NCBI GenBank assembly: GCA_033065855.1
Contig: JAVXUO010002165.1
Coordinates: 62,001 to 126,000, forward strand
Reading direction: 5' to 3'
DNA: 64,000 nucleotides
Source of the DNA: Escallonia rubra
Lineage: Eukaryota; Streptophyta; Magnoliopsida; Escalloniales; Escalloniaceae
Shown: positions 23,300 through 34,076 of the stretch, piece after piece
How the letters are laid out: each line of letters starts with the position of its first letter
Numbering within the stretch: the stretch's first letter is position 1
Position numbers and translations under genes: made by a program
The notes under the pieces: model-generated
Told to the model about the DNA's origin: nothing
The model's input: the letters and a program-made list of their open reading frames with translations, nothing else
Database searches by the model: none

Positions 23300-23756
23300 A
23301 TAATGCTTGAAGAAACCAACTACCCGGAGTATATAACTACATAAAGTGTAAATACTTTATATAAAAAAAAATATACATAAAGGGTAATATATTTCCCGTG
23401 TACAAGGAGTTTGGCTAAAGTATTGTGGCCCAATTAAAAAGTTAAAACAGATCTAAACACCACTAATCAACCTTTAATGGAAGTCCTTTTTTTTTTTGGG
23501 ACAATAAACGTGTTAAAAGAGCAAACATAACAAACAAGTCGACAAAATCTCGATTTTTGCTAAAAAGAATACAACAACCACGGCCGTAAGAGAACCCTGC
23601 CAATATCGCGAGCAAAGCTAGCTAACCTATGGAATACACCATTTTTGGATCTCCATGGAAACTAAATAAGCAACTTGCGCCATGCCTCACGAGATGAAAG
23701 CAGTTCTTTAGCACAACATCCATTTCGTTAAGAAGGAAAGCACGCTTTGTCTGTAT
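23300..23756. other. Shared non-coding sequence of block 2
   Basis: Aligns with block 1 at about 5536-5985. Nothing recognisable as a gene. Confidence 0.5.
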
Positions 23757-24215
23757 ATCTTTATTTTTTTTGATAATAAGAGAATTGCATTGAAATTAAA
23801 ATAAAGTCATTTGGTCGTATGGTCATAAACATATTACAAACAAGACATAGAAGTGGATACAAATATAGTTTATGAGGCACAATACAAAACATCTATGTAC
23901 TCCATCACAACAAAAAAAGACCACTAACACCTCAAATGGATATCAACCCAGTCCTGGTAGACATCCGTACGAGCCTGACTTGTAAAAGTAGTTAGGAGTT
24001 TGGCTTCCTTCAAAATATGCGGACGAGCCCTTTCAATACTGAAGTGATGGTTGGCGGTTACTACATAGCAAAAGTCGTAGACGATAGATGACACAGTATC
24101 CAAGATATCCTTAAGCTGGCAGAGGAGGGTCTGTATATCAATTAAGGAAAAGGAATCACCTATTTCTGAGGCATATAAAAGCGCTTGTTTGGCAGTATGG
24201 GACTCCGCAAAAAGG
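23757..24215 (-). mobile_element. LINE 3' end fragment (RNase H tail), second copy
   Basis: Counterpart of 5986-6450, with the same minus-strand RNase-H-like remnant and poly-A (seen as T-rich sequence at 23760-23770). It was already present before the block duplicated. Confidence 0.5.
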
Positions 24216-24352
24216 GTGCAGACACTTTAAATTTGACAATTTTTTAGGATATAACAATAAACTGCACAATATAAGAATATACATAAATTCCTTAAATAAA
24301 AAATAGCACATGTGGGGCTACGGTTTATATTTATTGTTCCTTATAAGTCGGG

Positions 24353-24355
<3 letters not shown>

Positions 24356-24386
<31 letters not shown>

Positions 24387-24387
24387 A
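24356..24387. repeat. (GA)n microsatellite, shorter allele of the block 1 repeat
   Basis: About 30 bp of GA repeat, compared with about 75 bp at the homologous place in block 1. Confidence 0.9.
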
Positions 24388-24754
24388 GTGTCTAGTGTAT
24401 AAGTTAACTTCTTTCACTTGGAGAAGTATTTTCACAGCAAAAAAAGGTACTGGAAGCAGTTATTAGATGGAGAGTCGGAAATGGAGCGCAAATACAGATC
24501 TGGAATGAGAAATGGCTCCCTCGTCTCTATACTTTTATGATCCAAACACCTGTGAACACGTTGCCTAAGGATACAAAGGTGGCAACTCTTATAGATCACT
24601 AAAGAAAGCGATGGAAAACAGGTCATATAGAGAGAAATTTCTAGCCAGAAGAAGTTCAATTGATACAGAATACAGTGGTGGAGCCACACTTGTACCAGGG
24701 GGGCTAATGTACCCCCTGAGATTTTGGAAACAGAAATAAATAAATATATATATA

Positions 24755-26353
24755 GGGAGCTGATCCGTTGAGAGCGCTAGCAAAATAGAAGATCTTGCAA
24801 ACGCGATCTGGCCGTTCACGACCGATCTGTGGACGGTCCAGATCTTTTTTTTTTACGTTTTTTTAGTCCGTCCGCTATATTATGTAGCGGACGATTTTTT
24901 GACAAAAATACCCTCCGAGCCCATCATGTAATGGACGGACTTTCCTGACATTTTTTTTCTCTTTCTCTCATTAATGCTCTGACATTTTTTTTCTCTCTCC
25001 TTTCATCCGCTACATTATGTAGCGGATGAATATTAATTTTCTGAAAAGACCCATGTGTCAAATCTAGAAAAGAGACAACTCTTTTCATTTTCTCTCTCTT
25101 CCTCATCTCTCTCCTCTCCATCTTCTCCCTCTCCCTCGTTCCATTTGGTACTGCACATATATATGGATGAATAGCCCTGTTAAATGACTAATAAAACTTA
25201 TATATTGGTGACAAACTGTGAATTTATTTTGACTTTTTCCAAGGCCAACAAGCCTTCTAAAACCAACTCTGCAGTGTTTCATTTCTTCTCCAAGTATGTT
25301 CTTTTTCAAAAAGGCTCAACACCGTCGCACCGGAAACCAGCTCTTGCGATCAGCGATTCTGGGTTTTCGGTTCGTCCATAGTGATCTTCCAGAGCTCCGT
25401 GTTCGGTACCCTCATGCCGGCGGCGATGCTACTGTTGGAATACAAGCGTCTGGTCGGGATCATGGGAGCTGTCAAAACAAGCTCTCATTTCACCAATCTG
25501 GATCTCAAAATTTCAGCACATTCTCGTGCATAACATGGGTTTGAAAGAAGATATGAGAAAGAGACAAAGTGAGAAAGAAAGGAGACAGAAAGGAGAGAGA
25601 AAAGAGAGAGAAGCCATAACATTAAAGAGAGAGAGAAAGAGAGAAGAAGAAGAAAGGAGATGAGAAGAGGACGAGAATGGAGAGAGAGAGAGAGAAAGGA
25701 TGAGAGAGAACAAAAAAGATCTGAGAGAAAATAAGAGAGAGAAAGAGAGAAAGGACAAGAGAAAGTGAGAAAGGACAAGAGAAAGTGAGAAATTGACGTG
25801 AGAGAGAGAGAGATGTGTGAGAAAATGAATGAGAAAGGAGAGAGAAAGAGAGAAAAATATAGTGTCTACTTGTCCGCTACATTATGTAGCGGACGTAACG
25901 GACTCTGTCATTTCTGTCAGAACATTAATGACAGAAAGAGAAAAAAGGTCTGAAAACTTGTCCGCTACATAATGTAGTGGACGTAACGGATTCTGTCATT
26001 TCTGTCAGAACATTAATGATAGAAAGAGAAAAAAGGTCTGAAAACTTGTCCGCTACATTATGTAGCGGACGGACTCGGAGGGTACATTATGTAGCGGACG
26101 AACATTTATGTCAGAACATTAATGACAGAAAGAGAAAAAAGGTCTGAAAACTTGTCCGCTACATTATGTAGCGGACGGACTCGGAGGGTATTATTGTAAA
26201 AAAAATGCAAAAAATAGTACGCTACATAATGTAGCGGACAAACTTAAAAAAAAACGCAAAAAAAAGATCTGGACCGTCCATAGATCGCGCGTGGACGGCC
26301 AGATCGTGCTAGCAACTTAACCCAGTTTGCTAGCGCTCTCAACGGATCAGCTC

Positions 26354-26355
<2 letters not shown>
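24755..26355. mobile_element. Nested foldback element with long inverted ends and palindrome array
   Basis: Ends GGGAGCTGATCCGTTGAGAG at both termini in inverted orientation. Similarity of the two arms continues inward for about 180 bp (24755-24945 against 26165-26355) and includes GGACGGTCCAGATC and ATACCCTCCGAG. It is flanked on both sides by ATATATATA, consistent with a 9-bp Mutator-type target duplication but not provable in a TA repeat. The interior has CT-rich DNA (24950-25135), GA-rich DNA (25555-25860) and a palindrome array. No transposase is visible. Confidence 0.75.
25868..26240. repeat. Tandem 88-106 bp repeats carrying a 23-bp palindrome
   Basis: Units start at 25868, 25956, 26044 and 26150 (periods 88, 88, 106). 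Each opens with the palindrome GTCCGCTACATTATGTAGC + GGAC, followed by TCATTTCTGTCAGAACATTA and AAAAAAGGTCTGAAA. Palindromes or near-palindromes are at 24870-24892, 25004-25028, 25872-25894, 25960-25982, 26048-26070, 26154-26176 and 26218-26240, with a half site at 26081-26099. Confidence 0.85.

Positions 26356-26417
<62 letters not shown>
26356..26417. repeat. (TA)n microsatellite
   Basis: About 60 bp of TA repeat directly to the right of the nested foldback element. Confidence 0.95.
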
Positions 26418-26419
<2 letters not shown>

Positions 26420-27655
26420 TATTTAGAATTTCACTCTCTCTCTTCTTTTCATTTTCACGACTCTCTCTCTCTTGGCAATTTTCACGACAAGACCTCGGAA
26501 GTTGGACCTCATTTCAATTCGATCTCACTGTCTCAGTCACGGCCACGGTGCCTCACTCCGGCAAAGTGTAGACGGGCGACGGCGGCCACGAGCTCACGAC
26601 ACGAGCCACGATCTGGGCTGTCTAGATCTAGATCTGGTTCTAGATCTATGCGCTGACGGCCGACGGCGACGACACAGTCACTGACGTCTGATCTTCACTC
26701 CACCGGCGCCAATATCTTCGGTCTTCACTACACAGTCTCCACCGGCGAGTCGGCGACAATAGGTATGTTTTGAAACTGTTGATTACTTACTTTCCGAAAT
26801 TGAACATAAGTATTCCAAATTTTGAGGGCACCCATTTTCAGTCGATAAGTGTTCATTCAATTTTTTTTAATTTTGTTTATCAACTTGAAGATATCAATGT
26901 CCTGTTGCAATTTGCTAGTTTGGAGTAATATGGGTCTGGTCTGCTTTAAATGTTGAGCAGATGGAATAGCTGGAACTGGAAGCCTAAAATTTCTTACAAA
27001 GAAATGTTGAGCAGTTTGCTAGTTTGGAGTTATCTGGGTCTGGTCTGGTTTGCTTTAAATGTTCAGAAACTCATACTTCTACCCATAATTCCATAAATCA
27101 GTTACGAAGACCCAATGCAATGAACACATATTTTTAGGACTTCAAAAATTAAATAGAAAAAAGCAGTGTCTGCACATATGCTGTCCAAACTGCAACTCTC
27201 AATCCTACAGTAAAAAGATCATCAGGACAATATAATTGCAGATGTTCAAAGAAAAGGGGGCCAAAGGGCTACTGTTACTATCTTAATAATAGGATGATAA
27301 AAAAGGGATGAGAAACAAAAATCTTGCCAAACTTATGACATTGTGTATTCATATCGACACTAGAAAGTCAGTTAAGAGAAGAAAATTTAATTGAACACTT
27401 TGTTACAGCTAAAGTTCTGAATATCGAACTGAATCGTAAGTGGAGCTATATTCAATTGTCAAGTAACCCCTGACGTTAACTGTCATATATTATGAGATAA
27501 GATTTAAAAAACACAACAATCTGAGATATCTATTTGTGAAAATTCTAGAAAATACCCGTGAACACTTTTTTTTGGGTGTTATTTTACTTATAAAAAATTA
27601 TTAATTTCGATATATTTTTAGCACCCCCTAGGGTGAAATCCTGACTCTGCCACTG
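26418..27655. other. Right part of the hAT element, non-coding
   Basis: Starts with CT-rich DNA and a GC-rich stretch (26500-26770), followed by AT-rich sequence in which a phrase around TTTGCTAGTTTGGAGT is repeated (26910, 27017). Open frames are short and not recognisable. It may be the 5' leader and intron of a lost transposase gene; this is inference. Confidence 0.4.
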
Positions 27656-28329
27656 AGAAAATATCCCCATTGGCTCTTACTCGAATAAGGATAAACAAAT
27701 TTGGCATTTTGGAAAGAATGGTTACTTTTCAGTGATAAGTGCATACCGCCTTAATCATGGATCGCAAGTTGATACTCAAGCATGGAGCATCACCTACAGA
27801 ATCAAGTGAACAAGCATCTACGTCTTGGAAGTTTCTATTGCAGTTAAACATTCCGAATAAGATCAAGATATTCGGATGGCGTGCATGTTCGAACATTCTC
27901 CCAACACAAGACAACCTTGTTAAAAGAAAGGTCGCTCAAGACACAAATGTCCTGTTTGTGGGATTCAAGGGGAATCCGTTTACCACATTCTAAGAAGTTG
28001 TTCTTTACCAAGGCAAGTCTGGGGACTTCTAACACAGGCAATGTTCGAGGACACCTACTGCTCAAATAATATCCTTTCATGGTGGCAAGAGGTAAACTCT
28101 CGAATAAAGATACATGAGATGGAACTTTTTGTGGTAACGTGTTGGTTCCTATGGAAGAATAGAAATATGACTATTTTCTAAGGTGCTCAAATGGATGCAC
28201 TTGAGCTATGTAGTGTAGCTTCCCATTACATGGATAACTTCCGTAAGGCGTAGGAAAATATTCGCACCAACCCTCCTCTAAATACAAACAGAGTAGCATG
28301 GTCTCCTCCTTGTGGTAATTGGGTTAAGA

Positions 28330-28790
28330 TAAATTTTGATGCTGCAATTTTCGGGAAGGAAAGAAATATGGGTTGTGGTATCATTGTGCGAGATTCAGAA
28401 GGGAGCGTCTTAGCTGTGCTATCCAAAAAGATCTATGGAATAACGAACCCCGAACATGTTGAAGAAGCTATATCAGCTGGAGAGGCTGCAAGGTTTGGCT
28501 ACGACTGTGGATTCAATTTCGTGCAAATGGAGGGGGATGCAAAATTGATCATTAATGCTCTAAATTCATCAGAGGAAATTTTGTCCGCAATAGGGGAAAT
28601 AATTGATGATGTGAAACGGATTGCCCACTGTTTTGATACTTTTCAACACATCAAACGGTCAGGGAATGAAGCCGCTCATGGACTAGCAAAGTTTGCTTAT
28701 TCCTTAACCGAGGCGCTAATTTTGATGGGAGAGGTACCACCAGTTGTAATGCCCTCCATCCTAAAGGATTGTAACATTTTCAATCAATAA
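28330..28790 (+). pseudogene. LINE RNase H domain (RVT_3 type)
   Basis: An open frame with the RNase H fold signature: KINFDAAIFG (first Asp), GCGIIVRDSEGSVL, EEAISAGEAARFG (Glu), VQMEGDAKLIINAL (second Asp) and HIKRSGNEAAHGLAKFA (His/late motif). In LINEs this domain removes RNA after reverse transcription. The frame is open from 28368 to the stop at 28790, but the rest of the ORF upstream is broken, so it is not an independent gene. Confidence 0.85.
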
Positions 28791-28815
28791 TATCGCTATC
28801 TTTCGAGAGAAAAAA

Positions 28816-29514
28816 AAAGTTGACTTCTTTGACAAAAATAATAATTTTCTTATGCACAAAAGACCGTTTAAGTTTAAACCAAATTTTTTTAAAAAAAAAA
28901 CGTTGCGTAGTTTGTCAGGAACTCTAAAGGGAGCCATGTTCTGATTTTGACATGAAGCAACAATTTGACCATTTGCAACGCTTTCAAAACATATTATAAC
29001 AGATGTGTGTGAGCGCTCGAGCACAAAAAGGAGAAAACCCACTACATGTGAAAGACTAGATTCCATGAATCTAGTTCCTTTGCCACCACGAAGGCCGTGC
29101 CGCCCAAAGCTGACGAGAAAAGGACCCCCACGAACATTAGCCTAATATGGAATTAAATCCTGGCTGGACCAGCACATTCCCATCTTCCTCCTCATTCTCA
29201 CTCTCATTGGCTGATAATGCGAGAGTCGGTGCCAAAAAGTGAAGGGAACCATTGGAAACAAACTTATTTCTTTTTCTTTATGAGTACGAAGAGATTTGGT
29301 CAGGACAAATAGCAAAGGCTTGTGCCAGATTGCTAAATGTAACACTATGGCCTACTCGCAGCTGCATTGTCCAAAGCATCTTTGACCCCATTTTGATGTA
29401 ACAATCTACCTAAAAGTTTATTTCTATAGGTACGTGGCTGTAGGATTTGGTATGGCTAGGCCTATTCCTAAAGTAATTATGATTCCCATCGAAATAGGAA
29501 TTATAAGTACATGA
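28816..29514. other. Non-coding sequence across the right edge of block 2
   Basis: The part to about 29143 aligns with 7586-7913. The rest is single-copy in this window. No gene recognised. Confidence 0.5.
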
Positions 29515-30022
29515 TTGATCGCCGAACATTACTTCTAATTTTTATTTATTTTAGTTACTGGACTTATATTTGTGTGAAATTGTCTAAATTCGTTAATTAG
29601 TCCAGTTAAATTATTCTGTTAGCATTTGGCCCCTTAAGCGTCCATGTGTGAGGCACATCGAGACATAAGTAAGAGGCAAAATAGTCAAATGAAAAAAATA
29701 ATAAGAATCATGTTCCTCTTTTTTCTTTTTCTCCCTTTTCTCTTTCTTTCTTCTTACTTAACAGTTAACAGCACCACCGCCGCCACAGGTGAACACCATT
29801 AGTCCATCACCATCCCCCTATCCACCTTGGTTGCGACCACCACAACCCAATTGATATTTGAATCCAACTTCAGAATACCTAGAAGCTGATGCAGGGGTGT
29901 GTGTGTGTGCGCGTGCGGGTGTGTGAGTGTGTATATGACAATAAGAGATGCAAATTAGCACAGATCCCATACAAACTCAGCGGCACAACTACAATCCACT
30001 TCTCCTTCACCCAAACTGTCGC

Positions 30023-30293
30023 GGATTTGAATCCCCTACTGTAATCCATGGTTACAGCAGGAACCCATGGTTACAGCAGGAACCCATGGTTACAGCAGGA
30101 ACCCATGGTTACAGCAGGAACCCATGGTTACAGCAGGAATCCATGGTTACAGCAGGAACCCATGGTTACAGCAGGGGTGTTGTCCCTCTTGCTGAGAGAG
30201 AGGGGAGAGAGAGAGGATAACCATGGTTTACATCCCTCTCTCTCACCAAAGGGGACAACACCCCTGTTGGGTTACAACAGGGGATCCAAATCC
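30023..30293. mobile_element. Mutator-type MITE, 271 bp, with exact 9-bp target duplication and internal minisatellite
   Basis: AACTGTCGC is repeated exactly at 30014-30022 and 30294-30302. Terminal inverted repeats are GGATTTGAATCCCCTACTGT and, at the right end, GGATTTGGATCCCCTGTTGT in reverse complement. The interior has seven 19-bp units at 30046-30178 and then an imperfect hairpin (30170-30200 against 30236-30266, around GGGTGTTGTCCC). No coding function; the open frames repeating the same peptide are artefacts. Confidence 0.85.
30046..30178. repeat. 19-bp minisatellite, seven units
   Basis: Units CCATGGTTACAGCAGGAAC start at 30046, 30065, 30084, 30103, 30122, 30141 and 30160, differing at one or two bases. 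Lies inside the 271-bp MITE. Confidence 0.95.
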
Positions 30294-30958
30294 AACTGTC
30301 GCTAGACATAATCGTCACCCTATCATATTTAAACCACCGCCCCTACCTATGCTCTTGCGATTCATCACCACTACCGGTCCGTCATGATAAATCGAACACA
30401 TGCACAACCATCAGAAACTAATCAATTTTAAAATTGTGCAAAGAGGTGGCATGGAGGATCTGACGGGTTTTTGGTGGGGCATTTGGTGAAGATGTGGTGG
30501 TGGAGATGAGTGGTGAGGCTTTTGTGGGGTGGCGACTTAGTCGTTGTGGTGATAAATGGCAAGACTTGAACGAGGGCGACATCTTAGTTGTAGTGGTAGT
30601 GGTGGTGGTGGGAGGTAAGGTTTGGATGAGGTGGTTGGTGGTTGCAAAGGCGGGTAAAGGGTTGGTGGTGGATTGCTGGTGTAGGATGGTAGGTGTGTTG
30701 GCAAGAGATCGAGAGAGAAGAAGAAGAAAAAGGAAAAAGAAAAGTGAAAGTCAAACAATAAAAGTGAATCTTGTTTCTTTTTCATTTGAAATTTTTTCCC
30801 TTGGGCACTTAACGGGCCTAAGTTTAACCAAAGTGAACAGAATGACCCAATTGGTTGAGGTTAATTGAAAATTTCAGTAGTTAATTTAACACAAATCCAA
30901 AATCCAAGTCCAGTGATTGAAACAAAATTAGGTGTGAAGTTTAGTGGTCAACGACATA

Positions 30959-31345
30959 CTCCCTCGATCCCACAAAAATTTGATTATATTTTGTTTTTGG
31001 ACCGTCCCACAAAAAATGCTCATTTTTAAATTAAGAAAGATTATGTAGGTACTTTTACACTTTTATCATTTTTACACATTTACCCTTTTTACACTTTTTT
31101 ATTCTATTTCTCTTTCTATATTTAAATCTCCATCAACCCATTTTCTCTCTCCTGACCCACTTTCTTATACTTTTTTATTCATTTCTCTCTCCACGTTTAA
31201 CACTCCACTAACATATTTTCTCTTTCCTGACTCATTTTTTTACCTCATCTCTCTAAATGGCAGAATGTGAAAAACATAATATATCACATAAATTCTTAAT
31301 TTGTGTGCGAAAAAAATTTAATCAAATTATGTAGGATGGATGGAG
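30959..31345. mobile_element. Stowaway-like MITE (387 bp)
   Basis: Starts CTCCCTCGATCCCACAAAAA and ends GTAGGATGGATGGAG, inverted ends like those of Stowaway/mariner MITEs. The sequence CATA flanks both sides (30955-30958, 31346-31349), which contains the expected TA duplication if the element is extended by two bases. A (TA)n tract follows. No coding capacity. Confidence 0.65.
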
Positions 31346-31400
31346 CATATATATATATATATATATATAAGCGAATCCCACTCAAACTAGTATACATTGT

Positions 31401-32140
31401 TCAGATTCGAAACCATTTGGTTACACCAAGTACCTTAAAATATCCGGTGAATAGCCACCGGAGTATCCACCCCCTTGGACATTGGTCAAACCATCCCGAC
31501 ATTCTCTGAAGCTCAAAACTTGGAACTGAAAAACGATTGAAACGTTCTCGAATCCTTAATTAAGAAGACAAATTTTGGGCTCTTAAATCTTTTGTGGACT
31601 GGTTGACATCGGAGGACGTAACATGTCCTTTTTTCATACCTCTACTTTTGCTAGGAGACGTAAGAACAGTATTTTAGGGCTTAGAGATCCCACTGGTAAC
31701 TGGATTCATGAAGCATCTTAAGTTAAAACATTTAGCTACCATCCATTACAAATATTTACTCAGTTTTGACGAGGGCCACCCACCTTTTAATCTTGTTCAA
31801 GTCATTCATTGTTTCATTCCCAATCAGGCCTGGGGCCTTAGTCGGCCACACATTATTTCAAGGAATGAAATCTGCCCTCTTGCAAATCAAAGCCACCAAA
31901 GCTTCTAGACCCAATGGAATTCACGTCCTTTCCTTCCAAAAACACTAGGAGGATGTTAAAAAATTTGACAATTTTCAGTTCATACACCAAGTTTTCACTA
32001 ATGAGGCCATCCTTTGGGGACCTAAACAAGACCTTAATCTGCCTCATTCCTAAGACGAAAAGTTCGGAGATCATCGCTCAATTTTGATCTATAAGGTCAT
32101 GTAATACCATTTACAAAATCCTCTCTAAAATCACCAACAA
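31401..32140 (+). mobile_element. LINE fragment, first of two tandem pieces
   Basis: Degenerate LINE sequence around the start of the reverse transcriptase: a GNWIHEAS-like region, THYKYLLSF-like residues and near 32030-32140 a stretch reading LICLIPKT ... IYKILSKI, the conserved LINE RT block. The opening 120 bp (CAGATTCGAAACCATTTGGT) recur at 32161. Confidence 0.7.
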
Positions 32141-32160
32141 AGGAAAAATAATAAACTGTT

Positions 32161-33180
32161 CAGAATCAAAACCATCTGGTTACACGACTCTGAGACCTTC
32201 GAAACTCTAGTGAATAGCCACTGGATTACTGGAATATCCACCCCTTAGACATTAGTCAAACCATCCTGACATTCTACGAAGCGCTCAAAACTTGAAATTG
32301 AAAAACCTTCAAAAACTTTTTTGAGAAGAATAAATTCTTAAGTTCTGGAATCCAAAGAGCTTTGTCGGATCATCCCAATTTGTTCATCCTTCATCTTGAA
32401 AAATAGCTCACCCAGGACTTAAATTCAATTCTTAGGCAAGAAGAGGAATTCCGGGCTCTCAAATCTCGTGTTACCTGGATGACCTTGGGGGACGCTAACA
32501 CATCCTTTCTTCACACCTCTACTTTGGCCAAGAGACGTGGGAATCGTGTTTTATGGATAGATCCCGTTGGTAACTGGATTCATGAATCATTTCAATTTAT
32601 AAAAAATTTAGTTACCACCCATTACAAAAATTTATTAAGTGTCGACAAGGGTGACCACTCCCTATAATCCTGGCTGAGTTTTCATTTTATTCCGCCTAGG
32701 GTCTTCTGTTAGCCCCACCTTCTCTCAAGGAAGGGAAATTTGACCTCTAGCTAATCCAAAGCTCCTGAACCCGATGAATTCATGCCTTTTTCTACCAAAA
32801 ACATGGGGAAGATATTAAAAATGACATTTTTTTAGTCGTTACAAGAAGATCTTACTTACAAGGCCATCCCTTGAACTTTAACAAGACCTTAATCTACCCT
32901 CATTCCTAAGTAAAAATATGGAGATTATTACTCCATTTTGACCTATAGGGTTATGTAACACCTTTTACAAAATCCTCTCCAAAATGTTGGTCAATAGAAT
33001 CGAACCACTTTTCAATACACCCTTTCTAATCCAGTTTTGTTTTCTGGAAGACAGGGAATGGATAACGTCATTCTTGTTCAAGAAGCCATCAAGTCTATGT
33101 AGCGATGAAAAGGTCGCTACGGATAAAAAAATTTGGTCTTGTAAAAGCCTAAAAACCGTTGCAATTGAAATATTCACCTG
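32161..33180 (+). mobile_element. LINE fragment, second tandem piece
   Basis: Repeats the structure of 31401-32140 about 760 bp downstream. It includes GDANTSFLHTSTLAKRRGNR (the conserved pre-RT motif) and WIDPVGNWIHES, then IYP-type RT residues and NRIEPLF near 32990. Frames are broken throughout. Confidence 0.75.
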
Positions 33181-33439
33181 ATCAATTATGCATTGCTTCA
33201 TCTCTTCCCCCCTCCTCTCGAGCAAAAAAATGAAAAATCATACCCATTATACTAAGGCTAGGTTTGACAAAGTTTTTTTCCTCTTTTTTTTTCAGTTTTT
33301 AAAAACTGAAAAAGAAAGGAGCGTTTGGTAACCATTTTTTTTTCAGTTTAAAAACCAGTTTTTAAACTGAAGAGTAAAAAAAAAAACTCCAGAAACTGGT
33401 TTTTTTTTTTCACTTTTGGTTTTTTTTTCTTAGACCACC

Positions 33440-33690
33440 ACCACCACCCTCCCACCGCCGGCAGCCACCTCAGGCGACCACCGCCGGAGACTGCCGCCAG
33501 CCACTTCCGGCTGCCGGCGACCACCTCCGGCCGCCGGCGACCACCGCCGGAGACTGCCGGCTGCCACCTCCGGCCGCCGGCGACCACCGCCGGAGACTGC
33601 CGGCTGCCACCTCCGGCCGCCGGCGACTGCCGGCAGCCGGCGACCACCGCCAGCCACCTCCGGCCACCACCGGCCACCACCGCTACACCC
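33440..33690. repeat. CCGCCGG-type GC minisatellite
   Basis: Imperfect repeats of CCGGCGACCACCGCCGGAGA and CTGCCGGCTGCCACCTCCGG. Minus-strand open frames rich in Gly-Arg-Trp here come from the repeat and are not genes. Confidence 0.85.
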
Positions 33691-34076
33691 CACCACCGCC
33701 ACCGCAAACCACCAAAAAAAAAGGGCTAATTACACCTATGTCCCTGAGGTTTGGGGGTAATTATACATATGTCCACAAAGTTTCAAAATGTAACATTCCG
33801 TGACAAAAAATGTTTCAAATGTATCACCCGTGTCCATCCGTTAGGGTTCCATCCAAAAAATATACTGTTCATCATTTTGTATTTTAAAAATGACAATACT
33901 GCCCTTGTACAATATATCTTGAATAATTTTTTTAAATTTTAAATTAGGATAGCAAATCTTAATTCTTTAAAATTAGGGTTTGAAACTAATTTTTAAATTA
34001 AGCTTTTAAAATGTCCAAATTATTTAATTAGGGTTTCAAAATCAACCCTAATTTAAAAGTTAGGGTTTTGAAACCT

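Larger units (their letters stand above)
24673..27655. mobile_element. hAT-type element, 2983 bp, no transposase
   Basis: Begins CAGTGGTGGAGCCACACTTG and ends CTGACTCTGCCACTG, giving imperfect terminal inverted repeats typical of hAT elements of the Tip100-like kind (CAGTGGCGGAGCCA). The flanks ACAGAATA (24665-24672) and AGAAAATA (27656-27663) are an 8-bp target duplication with two differences. Block 1 has the uninterrupted site ACAGAATATCCCC at about 7138-7150. Inside are a nested foldback element, a TA microsatellite and 26420-26770, which looks like a GC-rich 5' leader ending in a splice donor AGGTATGTT. No transposase frame is found. Confidence 0.85.
24440..28815 (+). mobile_element. LINE 3' half (zf-RVT and RNase H), split by a hAT insertion
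   Basis: The LINE runs 24440-24672, is interrupted by the hAT element, and resumes 27656-28815. It reads RW-VGNGAQIQIW, then the RT zinc-binding domain (NIPNKIKIFGWRACSNILP, CPVCGIQGES, frame-broken), then LSWWQEVNSR and FLWKNRNM, and a long open RNase H frame. It ends with NIFNQ, AATAATATC and an A-rich tail. It is 5'-truncated, as is usual for LINEs; no RT core or endonuclease is present. Confidence 0.85.
17058..29143. repeat. Segmental duplication block 2 (guanylate kinase block)
   Basis: Second copy of 417-7913. It is longer because it holds a SINE (23176-23284), a 2983-bp hAT element (24673-27655), about 960 bp at 21716-22678 and the full LINE RNase H domain that copy 1 lost. It lacks the GC-rich insertion found at 4460. 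The two copies lie in direct orientation about 16.6 kb apart. Confidence 0.85.
29515..30953. mobile_element. Possible terminal-repeat element around the minisatellite MITE
   Basis: The left end (GTTACTGGACTTATATTTGTGTG at about 29553, shortened here) and the right end read in reverse complement (CACTGGACTTGGATTTTGGA at about 30920) resemble each other over roughly 70 bp with many differences. The interior is GGT-rich on the right (30480-30690). I infer an old non-autonomous element; boundaries are approximate. Confidence 0.4.

Noticed and set aside
25485-25778. Minus-strand Ser/Leu/Phe-rich frame resembling membrane protein
   Set aside because: Translation of a GA-rich tract; low complexity only.
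30048-30305. Repeat protein with a recurring six- to seven-residue motif
   Set aside because: Produced by the 19-bp minisatellite inside a MITE; two frames are open equally.
33348-33707. Minus-strand Gly/Arg/Trp-rich open frames
   Set aside because: Translation of the CCGCCGG minisatellite; three frames are open at once.
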